Of a DNA stretch of 64,000 nucleotides, positions 41,133 to 49,032 are shown piece after piece. The position numbers and the translations under genes are program-made. Position 1 is the stretch's first letter, and each line of letters starts with the position of its first letter. The notes beneath the pieces are model-generated. The model had not been told where the DNA came from, made no database searches, and was given only the letters and a program-made list of their open reading frames with translations. Origin of the DNA: Bacteroidales bacterium (GTDB taxonomy: Bacteria > Bacteroidota > Bacteroidia > Bacteroidales > P3); NCBI GenBank assembly GCA_017480785.1, contig JAFURZ010000016.1, forward strand, positions 1-64,000, read 5' to 3'.

Positions 41133-43913
41133 TTATTTGGCCTGAACGGATTTAGCGGTGGCTTTGAGTACCTGTTCCACGACTCCTATCTTGTAGCCCT
41201 CGCTGTAGTAAAGGAGGCGTCCGTCTTTGTCAATCAGTGCGACAAGGGGATACTGAGGATTGGAAGCAGACTTGGTGGCTTCCAGGATACGTTGTTCCAA
41301 GGTACCGGCACGGTAGGCAAAGTCGGTATTCGTCAGCCCCCATGAGGGCATGCCGATGGAGGTGGGACCGACCATGAAGGTCATGCCGCCCCACTGCTTC
41401 ATCTCCTTCTGCAGCTGCTTTAGTTCCACGACGAGATGCTTCGAGGGCTCGCTGTAGACGCCGAGGTTGACATAGAGCATACCGGCGTCGCCGGCATAGT
41501 CCCACAGCTCGATGCCATCGAAGAGTTCGAGGTCCTTTTCAATGACGCCCAGCTCGTCGGTGCGTGCCAGGAGGGGCAGGATGACGATTTCCTTGATGAC
41601 CTTCTCGCCTGCCTTGACCTCGAAGAACTCTAATCGCGAGCGTACTGCCCCGTCGGGATAGCGGTTGCCGGTGCTTAGACAGTAGGTGCCAGGCTCGAGA
41701 CTGATGGTGGCGGGGAAGGAAGCCATGCGCGGGTCGTCCTCGAAGTCGAAGGTGCGCAGGTCGCCGTTCTCCAGCTTGGCTAGGGTGAAGTGGGACCAAT
41801 AGGTAGGAGCCTCACCCCCGAGTCCTCCGGCCTCACCCCCGACCCTTCTCCGATTGGAGAGGGGAGTAGTTAGTGTCAGGCTCCCCGATTGCTTGTTTGT
41901 AGCATTATTGTTGTTAAAATGGATTGCCCCCCAGCGGTTCCCACTCCCCTCTCCAATCGGAGAGGGGTCGGGGGTGAGGCTATAGATGGTATTGGTAGCA
42001 TTGTCCAGGTAGGCGGGCACGCCGGCGGCGCGACAGGCGGCCACGAAGAAGATGTCGCGGCTGTGGCTGTCGGCGCGGCGCAGCTTATAGACGCCCACGG
42101 GCGAGATGGGGCAGTTGTAGTAGTTGCTGCTGTCGTCGACCGTGATGCTGTCGACCACCCAACGGCGGATTTCCTCGGCGGTCATGCCCTTAAAGCAGGC
42201 TAGTTTCGCACGATAGGGACGCACCATCTCGTTGCTGATTCTTGCAGGCATAATTCCCTTCTTGTATGGAGAATATTCTTTTGCCAATTGATTCATCGGT
42301 GGCACCGCCCAATGTGCTTCCAACACCTCGGAGGTGATGTCGCGCAGGTCTTTGTCGCTGAAGCTGCATAAATAATCATAAAGGGAACTATACCTCTCCG
42401 ACGGTATTTGTTCACGGTGGCCATCTTCATATACAATGATACCTGTGTAATATTCCGTCTCTACCAAATCTTCCCCGGCATGATTATTAAGGAACTTGAT
42501 AATCTCGGCGTAATTGCCCTCGCTCTTACGGATAACCGCCCAAGCCTGCTCGTCGGTGAGGTTGGGGTTGGGTTTCACCAGCTGCCTATAGTTCTCCTTG
42601 GAGGGGAATGTGGTGGTATAGGCGCCTCGCAGCGAGTCCTCATAGGCCAGGCGGCGGGCGTTGGCGGAGGTCTCCTCCTCGGTGGCAACAACCTTAGGGG
42701 CACCGGCCACGGGGGGCACCATCTCAAACAGCCTCACCCCCGCCCCCTCTCCGTCTGGAGAGGGGAGTAGAATGTCTTTGTTAGCATTCTTTCTCAGAAC
42801 AAGGGTCAAGGTGCTATCTTTTCTTACGTCAATCCTCTCGAAAGCGAATAGGTATTCACCCCCCTCTCCAATCGGAGAGGGGTTGGGGGTGAGGCTCCAG
42901 ATTAATAAATCGCCCAGACCTGTGGTCAGAGAGGCCTTGCCCTCGGCATCGGTAGTCTGCGTGCTGAGGGTGTAGTATTCGGCATAGTTGTAGAGCTTGT
43001 ACTTCACCTGTGCACCCTCGACAGGCTGGCCGTCAGGGTCCTTGACGGTGACGGTGACGCGGCGCGTAGGGGCATAGTGGCTCAGCAGATTCAGCTCGGA
43101 ATACAATTCTGTATGCTTTACCACCTCCTCGTCACCCTTGTATTTGCCGAAGGCCTTCGAGTGCACCATCATGCAACGTGTGCTAGGCACGGAGAACCAG
43201 CCCATATCCAACCGCGGGTCGGGCTCGCAGGCCCCGAGGAACTTCCACTGACCATTGACATACACTTCTACCCAGGCGTGGTTATCGTCGCAATGCGCCC
43301 ATCGTGGCGTGTAGCACTGGCGGGCGGGGATGCCGACAGCACGCAGGGCGGTGACGGTGAAGGTGCTCTCCTCGCCGCAGCGGCCCAGCGAGGTGCGCAT
43401 GGTGGCCAAGGGGGCCGACGTGCGGCCGTCGCTGGCGCGGTAGGCCACATGCTCGTGGCACCAGTGGTTCACCTCCAAGGCTGCCTCCTCGATGTTCATG
43501 CCCATTACCCTCTCCTTCAGCTCGCGGTAGAACACCATGCGGGCGGTGTCGAGGTTCTCATTATTCACCCTGTACACCAACACGAAGTGACGGAACTCGT
43601 CCTCCGGCACCTCCTTGCCCCACGGCATCTCCCCGCGGGCCTTGAAGGCGGTACGCACCTGCTGCAGGAAGAACGACGGCTCATAGTCGGCCAAGTCGCT
43701 CAACGGCATGTAGGCATAGAGGAACTCCATGGCTTCACGTTCGGCACGGCAAAGGGTATCGAGCCGGACATCCAACATCGGGAACTCCGCCATGCGAACC
43801 TCGAAGTCAGAGTGCACCTCGGCACGATAAGCCTTGTCTGTAATAAAATGAGGATTACGCTGGCATGCTGCCAATAAAAGCATTGCTCCAGCCAACAGGT
43901 ATAGCTTCTTCAT
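41133..43913 (-). CDS. Transglutaminase-like lipoprotein carrying four repeat insertions
   Basis: 926 residues. Lipoprotein signal (LLLLAACQRN, Cys about 17). A transglutaminase/protease-like core lies at about 150-245: GRCGEESTF (Cys179), HCDDNHAWVEVYVNG (His212) and FLGACEPDP with Asp232. Beyond come beta domains and a second helical region (about 540-640, with SHSRDIFFVAACRAAGVPAY), and a C-terminal thioredoxin-like segment (LVALIDKDGRLLYYSEGY). Four stretches match family A elements: LTPNPSPIGEGGEY, LPSPDGEGAGVRL, LTPDPSPIGEGSGN, and TTPLSNRRRVGGEAGG. Without them the host reads as a continuous protein. It follows the 306-residue gene by 7 bases, so one transcript is likely. Substrate unknown; probably periplasmic or surface. 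Confidence 0.8.
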   Translation of the reverse strand: MKKLYLLAGAMLLLAACQRNPHFITDKAYRAEVHSDFEVRMAEFPMLDVRLDTLCRAEREAMEFLYAYMPLSDLADYEPSFFLQQVRTAFKARGEMPWGKEVPEDEFRHFVLVYRVNNENLDTARMVFYRELKERVMGMNIEEAALEVNHWCHEHVAYRASDGRTSAPLATMRTSLGRCGEESTFTVTALRAVGIPARQCYTPRWAHCDDNHAWVEVYVNGQWKFLGACEPDPRLDMGWFSVPSTRCMMVHSKAFGKYKGDEEVVKHTELYSELNLLSHYAPTRRVTVTVKDPDGQPVEGAQVKYKLYNYAEYYTLSTQTTDAEGKASLTTGLGDLLIWSLTPNPSPIGEGGEYLFAFERIDVRKDSTLTLVLRKNANKDILLPSPDGEGAGVRLFEMVPPVAGAPKVVATEEETSANARRLAYEDSLRGAYTTTFPSKENYRQLVKPNPNLTDEQAWAVIRKSEGNYAEIIKFLNNHAGEDLVETEYYTGIIVYEDGHREQIPSERYSSLYDYLCSFSDKDLRDITSEVLEAHWAVPPMNQLAKEYSPYKKGIMPARISNEMVRPYRAKLACFKGMTAEEIRRWVVDSITVDDSSNYYNCPISPVGVYKLRRADSHSRDIFFVAACRAAGVPAYLDNATNTIYSLTPDPSPIGEGSGNRWGAIHFNNNNATNKQSGSLTLTTPLSNRRRVGGEAGGLGGEAPTYWSHFTLAKLENGDLRTFDFEDDPRMASFPATISLEPGTYCLSTGNRYPDGAVRSRLEFFEVKAGEKVIKEIVILPLLARTDELGVIEKDLELFDGIELWDYAGDAGMLYVNLGVYSEPSKHLVVELKQLQKEMKQWGGMTFMVGPTSIGMPSWGLTNTDFAYRAGTLEQRILEATKSASNPQYPLVALIDKDGRLLYYSEGYKIGVVEQVLKATAKSVQAK
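41808..41866. repeat. Family A repeat (copy in the transglutaminase-like gene)
   Basis: Two adjacent partial and full CCTCACCCCC tails and one palindrome core (ctctccgattggagagggg), left orientation. Confidence 0.85.
41943..41981. repeat. Family A repeat, inverted partner
   Basis: CTCCCCTCTCCAATCGGAGAG core and GTGAGG tail; inverted relative to 41808-41866. Confidence 0.88.
42731..42766. repeat. Family A repeat (third in the same gene)
   Basis: Left orientation with one substitution in the loop (CCGTCTGG). Confidence 0.88.
42858..42896. repeat. Family A repeat (fourth in the same gene)
   Basis: Right orientation; core CCCCTCTCCAATCGGAGAGG; translated LTPNPSPIGEG. Confidence 0.88.
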
Positions 43914-43920
43914 AGATTAT

Positions 43921-44841
43921 TCAACGAGGGTCAGACAGCGTCGTGAGGCGTGCCGCGTCACTCACATAGGCAGTCGCGCAGATACCACCCTGATTGTAGA
44001 ATCCGGCGTATATCTCTTTGGGATGTAGCTTGGCAAGCTTCTGCACATACTCGTCCATCTGCTTGGCGATTGGTAGCTGGCGGGCCTTACGTATCTTCAT
44101 CGCATCGATGACAGACTTGTATTGCATAGGAACCGCCGCCCTGAAGTACTCGCACATGTCGCTCTCCGAAGGGTTCTCTTTGGCACCATAGTTCTGCTTC
44201 CACAGCTCCCGACAGAGGGAATCCGATTCGTCGTATTTCTTCTGTATCTCATTCTCTATTGCGGTGTACTGATCTATCAACTTGTTATACTCTTTGTCCG
44301 CGGCCAGTTTCTCCGCAGTACTCAAGTACCGGTCCTGCAGCTCGGCGGCAAATTTGGTGGCCAGCTCGTGCTGTTCTTCCTCACTCATCGCGTCATATTC
44401 CTCCTTGCTGATTCCAAACTCCTTGAGTAACTGCTCATCGAAGCTATAGACACTTCCAGCATTAGAGCCTCCCATCATAACCACATACCCCGATGCCGTG
44501 GCCACAACCATCTGCGTGAGAAATGTGGTGGTCGGATTGGTGAGCATCTTCAGCGTACGTGGATTGGCACGATGCTGTTCGCACGCATAATCGGCCAGCT
44601 GTTGCGGCTGGGGAATCTGAGGGACCATGGCCATCACCTCCTCAGGGGTCGGCATTCGGTCCTCGTCTGTCCTGTCCTCTGGCTGGTTCTTATCCACCTT
44701 CAATTCTTTGGACTGGTCTTTCTTGATACCGAGCTTTTGTTCAACACCGGATTTGACAGCCTGACGAACCAAGCCGCCCAACTGTGCCTGTGAGCCGACC
44801 GACAATGCGACAGCCACAACAAAGATAACAATCTTTTTCAT
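43921..44841 (-). CDS. Secreted protein of unknown function
   Basis: 306 residues, signal peptide (ending GSQAQ). The middle part (about 60-230) is helical and charged, with a short hydrophobic stretch near 105-125 (FLTQMVVATASGYVVMMGGS), and contains EEQHELATKFAAELQDRYL. No recognised domain. It is between the acyl-CoA dehydrogenase gene (17 bases upstream) and the transglutaminase gene (7 bases downstream), so it is probably co-transcribed and envelope-located. Confidence 0.65.
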   Translation of the reverse strand: MKKIVIFVVAVALSVGSQAQLGGLVRQAVKSGVEQKLGIKKDQSKELKVDKNQPEDRTDEDRMPTPEEVMAMVPQIPQPQQLADYACEQHRANPRTLKMLTNPTTTFLTQMVVATASGYVVMMGGSNAGSVYSFDEQLLKEFGISKEEYDAMSEEEQHELATKFAAELQDRYLSTAEKLAADKEYNKLIDQYTAIENEIQKKYDESDSLCRELWKQNYGAKENPSESDMCEYFRAAVPMQYKSVIDAMKIRKARQLPIAKQMDEYVQKLAKLHPKEIYAGFYNQGGICATAYVSDAARLTTLSDPR

Positions 44842-44858
44842 ACTATTTAATATTAAAA

Positions 44859-46568
44859 TTATTCAGCACGGAACGATGCCAAATCAGCTTCGGTGAAGTG
44901 CATGACATAGTAGGCTTTGGCGCATACATCCTCTTCGGTCATACGGACGTAAACATTGGCACTCTTGGCAAAGAGCTCAGGAGCCCGTGTGGCATCGTCC
45001 ATAATAAGGAGGCTCATAATGATTTCGGCGGTCATGTCATAAAGTCGGCGGGCCAGGAAGTCATGCACGTCCTGACTCCCCTGCTCTTTCACATAGTTGA
45101 CGGCTTTTTCATAGAGGTCCACCAGCGGGGCAATACGGGCCTTCAACGGTTTCATCTCTTCACTCACCTCACTCTGCATCATATCCTTAATCACCTGTAG
45201 ATATGTGCCGTTAGTCACATAACGGATAGCCGCCACCACCTGCAACTGCGTGGTGCCCTCATAGATGGAGAAGATGCGAGCGTCACGATAGAGGCGCTGG
45301 CTCTTGTACTCCATGATGAATCCCGAGCCTCCGTGAATGCTGATGGCGTCGTAGGCGTTCTGGCTGGCATACTCCGAGTTCATGCCCTTGGCCAGCGGCG
45401 TGAAAGCGTCGGCCAGCTTGCTGTACTGCTTCATCTCGGCACGCTCGTCGGCTTCCAGCTTACGGTCACGGCTGATGTCCTCAAGACTCTTGTATATGTC
45501 TACATAGCGGGCTGTCTGGTAGAGCAGCGAGCGACCGGCATCGAGCTTGGCCTTCATGCGGCTGAGCATATCGTAGACCGCCGGGAAGGTGATAATCTTC
45601 TCACCGAACTGTGCACGCTCACGGGCATACGCCAGTCCCTCGTTATAGGCTTCCTGTTCCACACCGACGCTCTGGGCGGCAATGCCGAGACGGGCACCGT
45701 TCATCAGGGCCATCACATACTTGATAAGGCCCAGCTTACGGTCGCCGCAAAGCTCGGCTTTGGCGTTCTTGTAAGTCAACTCGCAAGTGGGCGAGCCATG
45801 TATGCCGAGTTTGTGTTCAATGTGTCGCACGTCGACACCACCGTCGCGTTTGTCATAGATGAACATCGACAATCCGCGGCCGTCCTTGGTACCCTCTTCC
45901 GAACGGGCCAGCACCAGGTGGATGTCTGAGTCGCCGTTGGTGATAAAACGCTTCACACCGTTGAGCCTCCAGCAGTTCTCTTTCTCGTCGAAGGTAGCCT
46001 TCAGCATCACACGCTGCAAGTCGCTGCCCGCGTCGGGCTCGGTGAGGTCCATGCTCATGGTCTCGCCGGCGCAGATGCGGGGGATATACTTGGCTCGCTG
46101 CTCCTCGTTGGCGAACTCATAGAGGGTGTCGATGCAGCTCTGCAAGCTCCAGATGTTCTGGAAACCCGCATCGGCGGCACTGATAACCTCGCTCATCATC
46201 GAGAAGACCACCATGGGCAGGTTCAGTCCGCCGTAGCGGCGCGGCATGCTCACACCGTAGAGGCCGGCCTTGCGGGTCACGTCGAGGTTCTCGAAGGTCT
46301 TGCTCGCATACACCATGCGCCCGTTCTCCAGGTGCGGTCCCTCCAGGTCCACACTCTCCGCATTGGGCTCGATGGTGTTGGCCGCCACATCGCCCGTAAT
46401 GTCGAGGATGCGACGGTAGTTCTCTATCGCATCTTCATAGTCTACCGGCGCGTCGGCATGTGCCGCGGCATCGGCATAGTTCTTCTCTTTCAGCTCCACC
46501 AGCCGCTTCATCAGCGGATGCTCCAGGTGGAACGCTATCTCAGGATGGTCGGTATAATAGTTTGCCAT
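44859..46568 (-). CDS. Acyl-CoA dehydrogenase (large form)
   Basis: 569 residues from MANYYTDHPE. FAD enzyme domains are seen: LTEPDAGSDLQRV (about 190-202, substrate/FAD binding), ITNGDSDIHLVLAR, the ARERAQFGEKI helix and the catalytic-Glu segment IYEGTTQLQ near 450. The C-terminal extension of about 100 residues is typical of the roughly 600-residue class that couples to electron-transfer flavoprotein. EtfA and EtfB are encoded directly upstream, so the electron acceptor is probably that flavoprotein. The substrate (short-chain or branched) is not determined. An alternative ATG six codons upstream is less likely. Confidence 0.9.
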   Translation of the reverse strand: MANYYTDHPEIAFHLEHPLMKRLVELKEKNYADAAAHADAPVDYEDAIENYRRILDITGDVAANTIEPNAESVDLEGPHLENGRMVYASKTFENLDVTRKAGLYGVSMPRRYGGLNLPMVVFSMMSEVISAADAGFQNIWSLQSCIDTLYEFANEEQRAKYIPRICAGETMSMDLTEPDAGSDLQRVMLKATFDEKENCWRLNGVKRFITNGDSDIHLVLARSEEGTKDGRGLSMFIYDKRDGGVDVRHIEHKLGIHGSPTCELTYKNAKAELCGDRKLGLIKYVMALMNGARLGIAAQSVGVEQEAYNEGLAYARERAQFGEKIITFPAVYDMLSRMKAKLDAGRSLLYQTARYVDIYKSLEDISRDRKLEADERAEMKQYSKLADAFTPLAKGMNSEYASQNAYDAISIHGGSGFIMEYKSQRLYRDARIFSIYEGTTQLQVVAAIRYVTNGTYLQVIKDMMQSEVSEEMKPLKARIAPLVDLYEKAVNYVKEQGSQDVHDFLARRLYDMTAEIIMSLLIMDDATRAPELFAKSANVYVRMTEEDVCAKAYYVMHFTEADLASFRAE

Positions 46569-46605
46569 ATTCCTTATGTTCTTCAATTATTATTGTTTTG
46601 CACGT

Positions 46606-46779
46606 CTACTTCCCTGCCTCTTCAGACGACTTGGCAGCCTTCTCGGCTTCGCGGCGACGCAGGGCCTCCCGCATGGCCTCAAGTTCAAGGTTGTTGTGGT
46701 CATCAGTGTGGTAGCTGTGGCCGTAGCCTTCCTCCCACGCGTCGTGGTCTATCTGCTGCATGGTACGTGTGTCACTCAT
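46606..46779 (-). CDS. Small charged protein between etfA and the acyl-CoA dehydrogenase gene
   Basis: 57 residues, MSDTRTMQQIDHDAWEEGYG at the start then HSYHTDDHNNLELEAMREAL, ending in a charged helix (RRREAEKAAKSSEEAGK). The ATG lies 2 bases after the etfA stop, and the stop lies 37 bases before the acyl-CoA dehydrogenase start. The codon usage is GC-rich in the third position like its neighbours, and there is no overlap, so it is a plausible real gene. No family was recognised; a small partner of the ETF/ACAD complex is a guess. Confidence 0.6.
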   Translation of the reverse strand: MSDTRTMQQIDHDAWEEGYGHSYHTDDHNNLELEAMREALRRREAEKAAKSSEEAGK

Positions 46780-46781
46780 CT

Positions 46782-47819
46782 CTATTTGCTGTTTTGGCGG
46801 TAATACTTTATCAGTTTCGGTACCACGTCCTCCACCGTGCCGGTGATGACGTAGTCGGCAATCTTGTTGATGGGGGCCTCGGGGTCGCTGTTGATGCTGA
46901 TGATGATGCCACTGTCCTGCATACCTGCAATGTGCTGTATCTGGCCGCTGATGCCGCAGGCGATGTACACCTTCGGGTGCACCGTGACGCCCGTCTGGCC
47001 AATCTGGCGGTCGTTGTCAATCCAGCCTGCATCGACGGCGGCGCGACTGCCACCCACCTCACCGTGGAGCACCTTGGCCAGCTCGAAGAGCATGTCAAAA
47101 CCCTCCTTCGAGCCCACTCCGTAGCCACCGCTGACCACGATGGGGGCCCCTTTCAGGTTGTGCTTGGCAGCCTCCACGTGGTGGTCCAGCACCTTCACCA
47201 CATACGCCTCGGGCGACACATACTTGCCCACCTCGGGATACACCACAAGCCCCTGTGCAACGGGGTTCTCCCCGTTGGGCTCATACAGTGCCTTCTGCAT
47301 GACGCCCGAGCGCACCGTGGCCATCTGCGGCCGGTGGTCGGGATTGACGATGGTGGCCACAATGTTGCCGCCGAAGGCGGGACGTATCTGGTAGAGCAGG
47401 TTCTCATACACCTTGCCCGTCTTCTTGTCCTCATAGGGGCCAATCTCCAGCTGCGTGCAGTCGGCCGTCAAGCCGCTGGTGAGGCTGCTCGACACACGCG
47501 GCCCCAGGTCGCGGCCAATCACCGTGGCACCCATCAGGCATATCTGCGGCTGCTCCTCCTTGAAGAGGTTCACCACAATGTCGGTATGCGGTGCCGACGT
47601 GTAGGGGAACAGACCCGCACCGTCGAAGACAAAAAGCTTGTCCACCCCGTAAGGCAGTATCTGCTCCTCCACCTTGCCCTTGATGCCGGTACCGATAACG
47701 ACAGCCTCCAGTTCCACCTTCAACTCATTGGCCAGCTTGCGGCCTTTGGTCAGGAGTTCCTGGCTCACCTCGCGCACCTCGGTGCCTTCAATCTCTATAT
47801 ATACAAAAACGTTATTCAT
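46782..47819 (-). CDS. etfA: Electron transfer flavoprotein subunit alpha
   Basis: 345 residues from MNNVFVYIEIEG. N-terminal domain I (about 1-200) and a C-terminal FAD-binding domain with VSGGYGVGSKEGFDML, SRAAVDAGWIDNDRQIGQTG, YIACGISGQIQHIAGM and IISINSDPEAPI. With EtfB it forms the heterodimer that passes electrons from acyl-CoA dehydrogenases to the quinone pool or, in bifurcating forms, to ferredoxin. An upstream start (47846) would add a Lys-rich stretch next to a family A repeat; MNN is the family-like start. Confidence 0.93.
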   Translation of the reverse strand: MNNVFVYIEIEGTEVREVSQELLTKGRKLANELKVELEAVVIGTGIKGKVEEQILPYGVDKLFVFDGAGLFPYTSAPHTDIVVNLFKEEQPQICLMGATVIGRDLGPRVSSSLTSGLTADCTQLEIGPYEDKKTGKVYENLLYQIRPAFGGNIVATIVNPDHRPQMATVRSGVMQKALYEPNGENPVAQGLVVYPEVGKYVSPEAYVVKVLDHHVEAAKHNLKGAPIVVSGGYGVGSKEGFDMLFELAKVLHGEVGGSRAAVDAGWIDNDRQIGQTGVTVHPKVYIACGISGQIQHIAGMQDSGIIISINSDPEAPINKIADYVITGTVEDVVPKLIKYYRQNSK

Positions 47820-47848
47820 AATCTCTTTTTTGTCTTTTTTAGCCATCT

Positions 47849-47886
47849 ACTCCCCTCGCCAATCGGAGAGGGGTTGGGGGTGAGGC
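47849..47886. repeat. Family A repeat between etfB and etfA
   Basis: Right orientation; fills almost the entire gap of about 40 bases between the etfB stop and the alternative etfA start, and abuts the etfB stop region. Confidence 0.85.
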
Positions 47887-47888
47887 CG

Positions 47889-48785
47889 TTATCCAATTAT
47901 CTTGTCGTTCAACAATTCTTTGATGAGGGCCTCGATGTCGGCATCGCTGGCCGTGAGGGTCTTGCTCTCCTTGGCCTGGAAGGCTATGCTCTGCACCTCC
48001 TTCACCTTGGTCGGCGAGCCACTCATGCCGCACTGGCTGGGGTCGCCGTCCACGTCGGCCACGCTCCACTGCGTGAGGTTGAGGTATGGCCTTTCCTCAT
48101 AGAGGTGAGAGTATCTACTCCCCTCTCCAATCGGAGAGGGGTTGGGGGTGAGGCTCCTTTCCAGCGGGCAGGCGGCATACTTGTACTTCATCACCAGCTT
48201 GGCATTGGCGGGGCGGCACTCGGCGGCACTGCCATTGACGGTGACCACCAGCGGCAGCGGGGCCTCCACCACCTCCACGCCGCCGTCAATCATGCGGCGG
48301 ATGGTCGCCTTACCGTTCTCTATCTTGAGTATCTCTTCTGCATAGGTCACCTGATTCAGTCCCAGCTTCTGTGCCACCTGCGGACCCACCTGGGCCGTGT
48401 CGCCGTCAATAGCCTGACGACCACCAATCACAAGGTCCACATCGCCAATCTTCTGGATTGCCGTAGCCAGCGCATAGCTCGTAGCCAAGGTGTCGGCACC
48501 GGCAAACAGGCGGTCGGTCAGCAGCCAGCCCGTGTCGGCACCGCGGTAGAGACCCTCACGGATAATCTCGCCGGCCCGCGGCGGACCCATCGTCAGCACC
48601 CCCACCGTCACGTCGGGCTGCTGCTCCTTGATGCGGAGCGCCTGCTCCAGCGCATTCAGGTCTTCGGGATTGAAAATGGCGGGCAGCGCGGCACGGTTCA
48701 CCGTCCCCTCCGCCGTCATGGCATCCTTGCCAACATTTCGTGTATCAGGTACTTGCTTGGCAAGTACAACAATCTTCAAACTCAT
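47889..48785 (-). CDS. etfB: Electron transfer flavoprotein subunit beta with repeat insertion
   Basis: 298 residues. Typical start MSLKIVVLAKQVPDTRNVG, then INPEDLNALEQAL-like NPEDLNALEQALRIKE, VLTMGPPRA, LVIGGRQAIDGDTAQVGPQV and PTKVKEVQSI, which mark EtfB. Near residues 211-224 the peptide SLTPNPSPIGEGSRYS is encoded by a family A repeat (48117-48155), between KYKYAACPLER and HLYEERPYLNLTQW, where the family has a surface segment. The frame is intact, so the insertion is probably tolerated. Promoter at 48808-48838; etfB is the first gene of the etf/ACAD operon. Confidence 0.93.
   Translation of the reverse strand: MSLKIVVLAKQVPDTRNVGKDAMTAEGTVNRAALPAIFNPEDLNALEQALRIKEQQPDVTVGVLTMGPPRAGEIIREGLYRGADTGWLLTDRLFAGADTLATSYALATAIQKIGDVDLVIGGRQAIDGDTAQVGPQVAQKLGLNQVTYAEEILKIENGKATIRRMIDGGVEVVEAPLPLVVTVNGSAAECRPANAKLVMKYKYAACPLERSLTPNPSPIGEGSRYSHLYEERPYLNLTQWSVADVDGDPSQCGMSGSPTKVKEVQSIAFQAKESKTLTASDADIEALIKELLNDKIIG
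48117..48155. repeat. Family A repeat inside etfB
   Basis: Right orientation; core CCCCTCTCCAATCGGAGAGG, tail GGGGTGAGGC; translated LTPNPSPIGEG. Confidence 0.9.
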
Positions 48786-48807
48786 ATTTTAATACAATTT
48801 AACAATG

Positions 48808-48838
48808 CAAAGATACAAACTTTTCGCGACATGGCAAT
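48808..48838 (-). promoter_or_regulatory. Promoter for the etf / ACAD operon
   Basis: TATCTTTG at -7 and ATTG at -33 with a 19-base spacer on the minus strand; 23 bases before the etfB start. Confidence 0.65.
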
Positions 48839-48888
48839 AAAAAAAGTCTCATAAGGTCATTTTTTTAACTTTGCAATCTGCCGTGCAA

Positions 48889-48992
48889 TATAAGGCCATT
48901 TTGCCGAAAAGGCGAAAATCGACCCACAAAAGTACCCAACTTTCCCACCATAGTACACAACTTTCCCATTGCGCCCACTTCCTGACGCAATG
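48889..48992. repeat. Family I dispersed repeat, copy 2 (inverted)
   Basis: Reads GCAATATAAGGCCATTTTGCC, CGACCCACAAAAGTACCCAA, CAACTTTCCCATTGCGCC: the inverse of 38061-38164 with scattered changes. Lies between etfB and a T9SS cargo gene. Confidence 0.85.
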
Positions 48993-49032
48993 GGAAAGTC
49001 ACCGTTTTGGGGCATAGGAGAGCCCCTGTATT

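Noticed and set aside
41133-43913. Pseudogene call for the transglutaminase-like gene
   Set aside because: Despite four insertions the frame is fully open and the catalytic residues are present, so it is kept as a gene.
46332-48854. 840-codon plus-strand frame opposite ACAD/etfA/etfB
   Set aside because: Covers three certain genes on the other strand.
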